Below are positions 9,021 to 14,912 of a stretch of 64,000 bases of DNA, piece after piece (position 1 is the stretch's first letter; each line of letters begins with the position of its first letter). The notes beneath the pieces were generated by a model that was not told the DNA's origin, made no database searches, and saw only the letters and a program-made list of their open reading frames with translations. The stretch is from Amycolatopsis sp. DSM 110486 (GTDB lineage: Bacteria; Actinomycetota; Actinomycetes; Mycobacteriales; Pseudonocardiaceae): positions 4,603,001 through 4,667,000 of the forward strand of contig NZ_CP080519.1 in the NCBI RefSeq assembly GCF_019468465.1, written 5' to 3'. Both the position numbers and the translations under genes were made by a program.

Positions 9021-9317
9021 TCATCGGCCGAGGCGGCCGCGGCCCAGGTTGAGCAGCGCCATCGCGAGCTGGCGGCCTTCCGGACCCAGCTCGCGGTAGC
9101 GCGCGAGCACGTCCATCTCGCGGTTGTAGACGATCCTCGTGCCGCCGGCGGCCATGCGGGCCGCGCCGATCGTCTGCGACACCTCCACGCGACGTTTGAC
9201 CAGCCGCAGGATTTCGGCGTCGAGCCAGTCGATCTCCTTGCGCAGCGAGGAGATGTCCTCGCCGGCGGCGGTGTTCTCGGCGGGCTGTCCGTCGGCGTTC
9301 TGAGTCTGCGCGTTCAT
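9021..9317 (-). CDS. aroQ: Chorismate mutase, AroQ type (intracellular)
   Basis: Converts chorismate to prephenate, the branch step to phenylalanine and tyrosine. The 98-residue, all-helical product matches the short actinobacterial AroQ form: EDISSLRKEIDWLDAEILRLVKRRVEVSQTIGAARMAAGG with conserved Arg (LRKEID), Lys (LVKRR) and a C-terminal GR-GRLGR tail. In M. tuberculosis the equivalent enzyme (Rv0948c, from memory) is activated by binding DAHP synthase; the C-terminal residues involved there seem present here. There is no signal peptide, so it is cytoplasmic. It is divergent from pcrA with one DUF1707 gene between, the same neighbourhood as in mycobacteria. Its 5' region carries a leader peptide and alternative hairpins (separate entries). 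Confidence 0.93.
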   Translation of the reverse strand: MNAQTQNADGQPAENTAAGEDISSLRKEIDWLDAEILRLVKRRVEVSQTIGAARMAAGGTRIVYNREMDVLARYRELGPEGRQLAMALLNLGRGRLGR

Positions 9318-9365
9318 CGGGACCTCTCTGAAGTCCGGACTCCCAGTGGCCCCTGGGACGGCGAA

Positions 9366-9440
9366 AGCCCCGGGTCCGTGGACTCCGGGGCTGCGGGTGA
9401 TGGCGGGTGGGGCACTACGCGATCACGGGAGCCGGAGTCC
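9366..9440 (-). promoter_or_regulatory. Transcription attenuator (antiterminator/terminator) of chorismate mutase
   Basis: On the minus strand the segment GGACTCCGG (9440-9432, inside the end of the leader ORF) is perfectly complementary over 9 bases to CCGGAGTCC (9388-9380). The second segment is also part of the left arm of an 8-bp perfect hairpin, AGCCCCGG (9392-9385) with CCGGGGCT (9373-9366), followed by TTTCG. The two pairings cannot form together. A ribosome held at the Phe-Phe-Tyr codons (9456-9448) would cover the region that otherwise pairs with segment 2, favouring the antiterminator; free passage would favour the terminator. The T run is short, as is common in actinobacteria. Confidence 0.72.
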
Positions 9441-9477
9441 GGGTCCCGTAGAAAAATCGCTCACTACTGTGCCGCAT
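9415..9477 (-). CDS. Leader peptide with Phe-Phe-Tyr, chorismate mutase attenuator
   Basis: A 20-codon ORF reading MRHSSERFFYGTRTPAPVIA, between the DUF1707 gene and chorismate mutase. Codons 8-10 are TTT TTC TAC, i.e. the two end products made from prephenate. TTT is rare in this genome, which would strengthen stalling. There is no Shine-Dalgarno, but the ATG lies only 4 bases after the stop codon of the upstream gene (TGA at 9484-9482), so reinitiation could drive its translation; a CATACT hexamer 6 bases before the ATG alternatively allows a leaderless start. The ORF is followed by mutually exclusive hairpins. Confidence 0.75.
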   Translation of the reverse strand: MRHSSERFFYGTRTPAPVIA

Positions 9478-9481
9478 GCGG

Positions 9482-9916
9482 TCAGTATGGCACAGGAGTT
9501 TCACCGCGCCGCCGGAAACTCCGCACCCGCGCGTGCACCACGAGGGTGACGAACAGCCAGAACAACGGCATCGCCGGCCAGAAGAACCCGACGCCCAGCA
9601 CCGCCCACCGCACGATCAGCAGCACCGCCAGCGCCACGACGATCGCGGCGTGGATCCGCAGCGCCGGGTGCTCGCGCAACGCGGCGCGGGTGAGCGGCCA
9701 GCCGGATCCCGGCCGTCGCGCGACTTCGGGGCGGGGCAGGTCGGTGGTGAGCGCGCCGAGCTCGTCGACGTAGCGCGTCGCGTAGACCGTGCCGAGTCGT
9801 TCCTCCACCTCCTCGAGCGTGAGCCGGCCTTCGGAACCGGCGGACTGGATGGTCGTGGCGACGCGTTCTCGGTCGCTGTCGGATGCCCTCAACCGGGCGG
9901 GGATCTTGTCGTCCAT
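9482..9916 (-). CDS. DUF1707 (SHOCT-like) domain membrane protein
   Basis: From ATG 9916 the product has 144 residues. Residues 4-60 match the DUF1707 pattern: ARLRASDSDRERVATTIQSAGSEGRLTLEEVEERLGTVYATRYVDELGALTTDLP. Two hydrophobic helices follow (AAIVVALAVLLIVRWAVLGVGFFW and AMPLFWLFVTLVVHA). The function of the domain is unknown; it is frequent at the N-terminus of actinobacterial membrane proteins. The frame extends to 9970 but the domain normally starts within a few residues of the methionine, and GGAG precedes 9916. It is divergent from pcrA and directly upstream of the chorismate mutase leader, so the two probably share a transcript. Confidence 0.85.
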   Translation of the reverse strand: MDDKIPARLRASDSDRERVATTIQSAGSEGRLTLEEVEERLGTVYATRYVDELGALTTDLPRPEVARRPGSGWPLTRAALREHPALRIHAAIVVALAVLLIVRWAVLGVGFFWPAMPLFWLFVTLVVHARVRSFRRRGETPVPY

Positions 9917-10026
9917 ACCGTTCGATGCTCCGCGCGCGAACGCCCCGGCGCGTCGGACGGGAGGCGACACCGCGGCGTACGTCGACAGGCGCAGTTGCCT
10001 CTGACGAACCTGTCGTACCCCAGGGG

Positions 10027-10032
10027 TAGCGT
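10027..10032 (+). promoter_or_regulatory. -10 element of pcrA
   Basis: TAGCGT ends 9 bases before the pcrA ATG (10042), giving an almost leaderless mRNA. The same hexamer precedes several other genes in the window at the same distance. Confidence 0.5.
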
Positions 10033-10041
10033 GGACAGGCG

Positions 10042-12459
10042 ATGGACACCCTCTTCGATCTCCCCGCAGAAAAGCCCGCGCCTGCCCGGAAGGCCGCCGC
10101 CGAGCTGCTCGAGGACCTCAATCCCGCGCAGCGCGAAGCGGTCATGCACGCCGGCGGGCCGCTGCTCGTCGTCGCCGGCGCGGGGTCGGGCAAGACCCGC
10201 GTGCTCACGCGCCGCATCGCGTACCTGTTGGCGGAGCGGGGGGTGCACCCCGGCGAGATCATGGCGATCACGTTCACCAACAAAGCCGCGGCCGAGATGC
10301 GTGAGCGCGTCGCGTCGCTCGTCGGCCGCCGGGCCAACGCGATGTGGGTGTCCACGTTCCACTCGATGTGCGTGCGGATCCTGCGCCGCGAGGCGAAGAC
10401 GCTGGACATGTCGTCGAGCTTCTCCATCTACGACTCGGACGACACCAAGCGCCTCATCACGCTCGTCGCGCGCGACCTCGACATCGACCCGAAGAAGTAC
10501 GCCGCGCGCACGCTCGCGGTGCACATCTCGAACCTCAAGAACGAGCTGACGGACCCCGACGCGGCCGTGGCGAACGCCGCCAACGACCTGGAGCGCCGCG
10601 TCGCCGAGGTCTACGTCGAGTACCAGCGCCGGCTCGAGGCGGCCAACGCGTTCGACTTCGACGACCTGATCATGCGCACGGTCTCGCTGCTGCAGGCGTT
10701 CCCGGACGTCGCGGAGTACTACCGCCGCCGGTTCCGCCACATCCTCGTCGACGAGTACCAGGACACGAACCACGCGCAGTACACGCTGGTGCGTGTGCTG
10801 GCAGGCACCGAAGCGACGGACACCGGGATCGACCCAGCCGAGCTGGTCGTGGTGGGTGACGCGGACCAGTCGATCTACGCCTTCCGCGGCGCGACGATCC
10901 GCAACATCGAGGAGTTCGAGCGCGACTTCCCCAACGCGCACACCATCCTCCTGGAGCAGAACTACCGCTCCACACAGACGATCCTGTCGGCGGCCAACGC
11001 CGTGATCGAGCGCAACCCCAACCGGCGCGCGAAGCGGCTGTGGACGGATTCGGGCGACGGCGAGAAGATCGTCGGCTACGTGTCGGACAACGACCACGAC
11101 GAGGCCGCGTTCGTCGCGGGCGAGATCGACGCGTTGGCGGAGAAGGGCGAGGCGGATTACTCCGACGTCGCCGTCTTCTACCGCACCAACAACCAGTCGC
11201 GGGTGTTCGAGGAAATCTTCATCCGGCTCGGCCTGCCGTACAAGGTCGTCGGCGGCGTGCGGTTCTACGAACGGCGCGAGGTGCGCGACATGCTCGCGTA
11301 TCTGCGTGTGCTGTCGAACCCGGACGACACGGTTTCCTTGCGCCGCATCCTGAACGTGCCCAAGCGCGGCATCGGTGACCGTGCCGAGGCCGTGGTGGCC
11401 ACGCACGCGGAGCGCGAGCGCATCACCTTCGCGGCCGCGTTGCGCGATGCCGTCGAGGGCAAGGTGGCGCTGCTGAACCCGCGCTCCGCCAAGGCGATCA
11501 CCGGGTTCGTGTCGCTGCTCGACGACCTGGGTGACCTCGCGGCGTCGGGTTCCGAGGTGCACGACCTGCTGGAGGCCGTGCTGGAGCGCACGGGGTACCG
11601 CGCGGAGCTCGAGGAGTCGGACGACCCGCAGGACGCCTCCCGCGTGGAGAACCTCACGGAGCTCGTCACGGTGGCGCGCGAGTTCGCGGAGTTCACCGCC
11701 GAGGTCCAGCAGGACGAGAACGCCGAGCTGGTGCTCGACGACGGCGTGCCCGCGCCCGGTTCGCTTCCCGCGTTCCTGGAGCGCGTGTCCCTGGTCGCCG
11801 ACGCCGACTCGATCCCGTCGCCCGACGGCGGCGACGAGGGCGACGGCGGCGCGGGGGTCGTCACGCTGATGACCGTGCACACCGCGAAGGGCCTCGAGTA
11901 CCCGGTGGTGTTCTGCACGGGCTGGGAAGACGGCGTCTTCCCGCACATGCGCGCCCTTGGCGACCCGACGGAGCTCGCGGAGGAGCGCCGGCTCGCGTAC
12001 GTGGCCATCACGCGTGCGCGGCAACGGTTGTACGTCTCGCGCGCGCTCGTGCGTTCGGCGTGGGGCCAGCCGCAGATGAACCCCGCTTCGCGCTTCCTCG
12101 ACGAGCTGCCGCCCGACTTGGTCGACTGGCGCCGGCTGGAGCCGTCTTCGCCTGGCTTCGGCAACTTCGGGTCGTCCTCGGGCTCATCGTCCTCGGGCCC
12201 GCGCGCGGCCACGACGTGGGGCCGGCGGTCCACTTCGTCGACTACGACGACGTCGTCTTCGCCGTTCGGCAAGGGCTGGAAGGACACGGTTGCCCTCAAG
12301 CTCGACGTCGGCGACCGCGTCAGCCACGACAAGTACGGCCTCGGCACCGTCATCTCCTGCGACGGCGTCGGCCCCCGCGCCACGGCCACCATCGACTTCG
12401 GCGCGTCCGGCAAGGTCCGCCTCATGCTGATCGGCAGCGTGCCGATGGTGAAGCTCTGA
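10042..12459 (+). CDS. pcrA: ATP-dependent DNA helicase PcrA/UvrD1
   Basis: An 805-residue superfamily 1A helicase that unwinds DNA 3'-5' in repair, replication restart and transcription-coupled repair. Visible motifs: Q motif LNPAQREAV, Walker A GAGSGKTRVLTRR (about residue 48), Ia TFTNKAAAEMRER, II DEYQDTN, III GDADQSIYAFRGA, IV QNYRST, V VTLMTVHTAKGLEYPVVF and VI EERRLAYVAITRAR. The C-terminus after a Ser-rich linker carries the VGDRVSHDKYGLGTVISCDG Tudor-like domain that in PcrA contacts RNA polymerase. Length and order are typical of the actinobacterial enzyme. It is divergent from the DUF1707/chorismate mutase genes. No LexA box is seen in front of it; the nearest lies just downstream and serves the next gene. 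Confidence 0.97.
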   Translation: MDTLFDLPAEKPAPARKAAAELLEDLNPAQREAVMHAGGPLLVVAGAGSGKTRVLTRRIAYLLAERGVHPGEIMAITFTNKAAAEMRERVASLVGRRANAMWVSTFHSMCVRILRREAKTLDMSSSFSIYDSDDTKRLITLVARDLDIDPKKYAARTLAVHISNLKNELTDPDAAVANAANDLERRVAEVYVEYQRRLEAANAFDFDDLIMRTVSLLQAFPDVAEYYRRRFRHILVDEYQDTNHAQYTLVRVLAGTEATDTGIDPAELVVVGDADQSIYAFRGATIRNIEEFERDFPNAHTILLEQNYRSTQTILSAANAVIERNPNRRAKRLWTDSGDGEKIVGYVSDNDHDEAAFVAGEIDALAEKGEADYSDVAVFYRTNNQSRVFEEIFIRLGLPYKVVGGVRFYERREVRDMLAYLRVLSNPDDTVSLRRILNVPKRGIGDRAEAVVATHAERERITFAAALRDAVEGKVALLNPRSAKAITGFVSLLDDLGDLAASGSEVHDLLEAVLERTGYRAELEESDDPQDASRVENLTELVTVAREFAEFTAEVQQDENAELVLDDGVPAPGSLPAFLERVSLVADADSIPSPDGGDEGDGGAGVVTLMTVHTAKGLEYPVVFCTGWEDGVFPHMRALGDPTELAEERRLAYVAITRARQRLYVSRALVRSAWGQPQMNPASRFLDELPPDLVDWRRLEPSSPGFGNFGSSSGSSSSGPRAATTWGRRSTSSTTTTSSSPFGKGWKDTVALKLDVGDRVSHDKYGLGTVISCDGVGPRATATIDFGASGKVRLMLIGSVPMVKL

Positions 12460-12493
12460 TTTTTGTCGGACCCCTCGGTTAGGCTCCCTCCAG

Positions 12494-12525
12494 TCGAACA
12501 CAAGTTCGAATGAATGGGGTAGGCT
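12494..12525 (+). promoter_or_regulatory. LexA (SOS) box and -10 element of the gene at 12567
   Basis: TCGAACACAAGTTCGA (12494-12509) is a perfect 16-bp match to the actinobacterial/Bacillus LexA operator TCGAAC-N4-GTTCGA. A TAGGCT hexamer follows at 12520-12525, so the box would cover the -35 region. It lies 35 bases after pcrA and points to the small gene downstream. Confidence 0.85.
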
Positions 12526-12566
12526 GGTGCTCGTTCGCCGGCCGCCTCGGGAGGGAGCATGAGGGT

Positions 12567-12926
12567 GTGGACGCGATCTTGTTTGGGGTCCTGGCCGCGG
12601 GGGTACAGGACTATTTACGGGGAGTTCTGGGCCCCTCGGGGGTTTCCGGCGGTTCTGCCGGCTCAGGGTGCGGCTCGGCGGAGCTCGGTTCGGCCGACTA
12701 TGCGGAACCCGGCTCCGGGTGTGCTTCGGGGGAAGCTCACCGCTTGGCCGCTGCGTGGCGCGCCCTGCTCCGCCACCACGACCTCGGCCCCGACGGCCAC
12801 TGCCAAACGTGCGGCGCGGGCCGCCTGGGCCGCTGGCCCCTCCGCCGCCGCCCGGCAAGCCTCTGCACGGTCTGGCAGGTCGCTGTCGCGTACTTCATCC
12901 GCCGCTCACCCACCGGGGAGCGCTAG
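12567..12926 (+). CDS. Small Cys-rich protein of unknown function, SOS-controlled
   Basis: I do not recognise a named family. From GTG 12567, preceded by GGGAGGGAG, the product has 119 residues. The N-terminal half is Gly/Ser-rich with less biased codons and includes a rare TTA codon. The C-terminal half is clearly coding and carries LLRHHDLGPDGHCQTCGAG followed by SLCTVWQVAVAYFI, a C-x2-C plus later Cys pattern that could bind a metal. A perfect LexA box and a -10 hexamer lie upstream, so it should be induced by DNA damage. The frame is also open from ATG 12510, but that codon lies upstream of the likely transcription start. An overlapping frame with ATG 12559 was considered; the C-terminal pattern favours the present frame. 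Confidence 0.6.
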   Translation: MDAILFGVLAAGVQDYLRGVLGPSGVSGGSAGSGCGSAELGSADYAEPGSGCASGEAHRLAAAWRALLRHHDLGPDGHCQTCGAGRLGRWPLRRRPASLCTVWQVAVAYFIRRSPTGER

Positions 12927-13060
12927 AGCTGTCTCCGGCGGTCGAGAGGATGCGTGGGCGCCGTAGCCGCTTCTTCGGGCAGTGCGTGGAACGGCTTGCG
13001 AAACGCACACGACCACGGAGAGCGCGGGGGGCGCTGACCGTGGCCGAGTGGAACAGTATT

Positions 13061-13114
13061 GAAACTGAAGAACAGAGTCGAAACCGAAAACAGAGTCGAA
13101 ACCGAAGAACAGTA
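13061..13114. repeat. Short tandem repeat, three 18-19 bp units
   Basis: Three near-identical units beginning GAAACYGAARAACAG start at 13061, 13080 and 13098. They lie between the SOS-controlled small gene and the end of the M23 peptidase gene, in a stretch that is less GC-rich than its surroundings. No coding role is apparent. Confidence 0.7.
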
Positions 13115-13132
13115 AGGAGCGCCAGCCGAAAC

Positions 13133-13963
13133 TCAGACGACGATGCCGCGAGCGGCGAGCCACGGGCGCGGGTCGATCTTCTTCGTGCCGTTCTGCCAGA
13201 CCTCGAAGTGCAGGTGCGGGCCGGTGCTCTCGCCGCGGTTGCCGATTTCGGCGATCTGCTCGCCGCACTTGACCTTCTGGCCTTCGTGGACGGAGAAGCT
13301 GTTCATGTGGCCGTAGACCTGGATGGTGCCGTCGTCGAGCTGGACGCGGACCCAGAGGCCGAAGCCGCTGGCGGGGCCGGCCTGGATGACGGTGCCGTCG
13401 GAGGCGGCGTAGATCGGGGTGCCGATCGAGTTCGCGATGTCGATGCCGAGGTGGCTGCTGCCCCAGCGGGCGCCGAAGCCCGAGGTGAACGTGCCGTGGG
13501 CCGGCAGGCAGGTCTTGGGGCGCTCGGCTTCTTCCTTGGCCTTCTGAGCGGCCGCGGCTTCGGCCTTCTCGCGGGCTTCGGTGACCTTCAGGCTGTCGGC
13601 CATGCGGGCGGCCTCGGCGGAGGCGTCCATCGAGTGGCCGGCGGGCAGCAGCTCGGGGGCTCCCCCTGAACCCGCGCTGCCGAGGGTGAACGAGGCGCTC
13701 GCGTCCTGGGCGTTGGCGAGCGGGGCGACGGCGGTGTCGGAGTCGGTCGTCACGGTCTTGAGGGTTTGGCCCGCGGCGGCGGCGGCGAACGCGCCGGCCG
13801 CGACAGCTGCGACCACGACCCGCCCACGCAGGGCGGAGGACGGCGGGGCGATGCGGTGCGAACCCCGCACGCGGATGACCGCACCGTCCAGTGCGTCCTT
13901 CAGCGCCGGGGAAGGGGCTTGGCCGCCGGGGGAGCGGTGTGAAGCCAAGACAGGGCCTTCCAT
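13133..13963 (-). CDS. M23-family metallopeptidase (LysM-less, secreted or anchored)
   Basis: A zinc endopeptidase of the lysostaphin/LytM type acting on peptidoglycan cross-bridges. From ATG 13963 the product has 276 residues: a basic N-terminus, a hydrophobic helix (GRVVVAAVAAGAFAAAAAG, about residues 45-63) acting as uncleaved signal or anchor, a helical linker, then the catalytic domain from about 165. Zinc ligands are visible: H in SHLGIDIA with its Asp, and HLHFE near the end. The frame is open to 14107, but ATG 13963 gives a normal type II signal. It matches M. tuberculosis Rv0950c by position between pcrA and sucC. It may cut cell wall itself or, like some actinobacterial relatives, activate other hydrolases. 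Confidence 0.9.
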   Translation of the reverse strand: MEGPVLASHRSPGGQAPSPALKDALDGAVIRVRGSHRIAPPSSALRGRVVVAAVAAGAFAAAAAGQTLKTVTTDSDTAVAPLANAQDASASFTLGSAGSGGAPELLPAGHSMDASAEAARMADSLKVTEAREKAEAAAAQKAKEEAERPKTCLPAHGTFTSGFGARWGSSHLGIDIANSIGTPIYAASDGTVIQAGPASGFGLWVRVQLDDGTIQVYGHMNSFSVHEGQKVKCGEQIAEIGNRGESTGPHLHFEVWQNGTKKIDPRPWLAARGIVV

Positions 13964-14912
13964 CGTCGGGGAGCCGGGTCGTCGCGTGACTACGGGCGGG
14001 GGATCCCGTTGAGCCGACCTCGGGGGTGGTTGGCTCGGCGTTGCGCTTCGTGACCTGACTGTAATGGGGACCGTGGGACAGTAACGAAGGGGAACCGTTG
14101 TGAGCAAGGTGCCCTCGCCGTTTCGGCCGAACGGGCGGTCCCCATCACGCTGCTAGCTGTAGGGATTACCCAAAGTTAACCCGAAACTACTCCAATCGGT
14201 GTGATCTCCGTTACAAGACTTTCGGGCATTCGCACCCCCAAACGGCCCCCCTTGCACCCCACCGAACGGCCCCACCGTTGAAATAAACGTTTGCGGTCCC
14301 GTGTTGAAGGAAATCCACGCCCGCGCATGTGGCGCCGGTCACTCGTCTCCTCGGGTGATCACCCGGTTGACCGATCAACCCGCCGACGCGGGCCGACGCT
14401 GCGCCGCCACCGGTTGCGACCCCGCGAAGCCGTGCCCCGCCGCCGCCCGCTGCCGTTCGCGACCCGCTCAACGTCTGGGTTCTCCAGCGCTGTCCGCTTC
14501 TTGCCGGCCGCCGACCTGCGAATGGCGACGCGTGCGGGGCCTCGCTCCGGCTCGCCTCAGCGCTCGCGGCCTTCCGCCCGCGAGCTGCGCTTGTTTCGGG
14601 CTGCGACCGTGCCGACTTGCTCGCAGTGGCCGAGCGGAGGTCAAGTGCTTGCTTCCTGCAGGCTGCCGGCCGGTGCCCGCATGCCGGTTCTCCACTGACC
14701 GGGCCACTCGGCCGCCGCGCTGCCGCAGCGGCCAGGCCGCTGTTCGTCGGCCCGGCCACTCGACCGCCGCGTGCCGTTGCCGCTGGCGCACCTCCCGCTC
14801 GCGGCTGGCACCTGCTCCACCAGCGCCCATGCCGGCCCTCGTCTTGCAAACCGCCCCGCCGCGGTCGCACTGCGGGGGCCGCGCGGTGTCCGACTTGCTA
14901 GCGTCGCGTCCG
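13964..14912. other. Gene-free stretch between M23 peptidase and membrane protein
   Basis: About 950 bases. The part near the peptidase (13964-14230) is AT-richer and probably holds its promoter; the motif GTGTGATCTCCGTTACA at 14199-14215 contains two GT-rich half sites 11 bases apart (GTGTG and GTTAC), reminiscent of MtrA sites that control cell-wall hydrolases, but this is tentative. The rest (14300-14890) is GC-rich with open frames on both strands that lack any protein-like composition. A TAGCGT hexamer at 14899-14904 is 8 bases before the next ATG. Confidence 0.45.

Noticed and set aside
12559..12966. Alternative 135-codon frame with a good ribosome binding site
   Set aside because: Third-position bias and the Cys/Trp pattern in the second half support the frame starting at 12567 instead.
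12668..13669. Long plus-strand open frame opposite the M23 gene
   Set aside because: It is the antisense of the peptidase gene and of the intergenic repeats; no motif and no start signal.
13964..14230. c-di-AMP (ydaO-type) riboswitch before the M23 gene
   Set aside because: Such elements often precede cell-wall hydrolase genes, and GCCGAGCC occurs here, but the other conserved blocks of the consensus could not be found by eye.
14301..14912. Open frame upstream and in phase with the 809-residue membrane protein
   Set aside because: Composition is not protein-like (Cys/Arg/Pro-rich shadow of GC-rich DNA), and a -10 hexamer lies right before ATG 14913.
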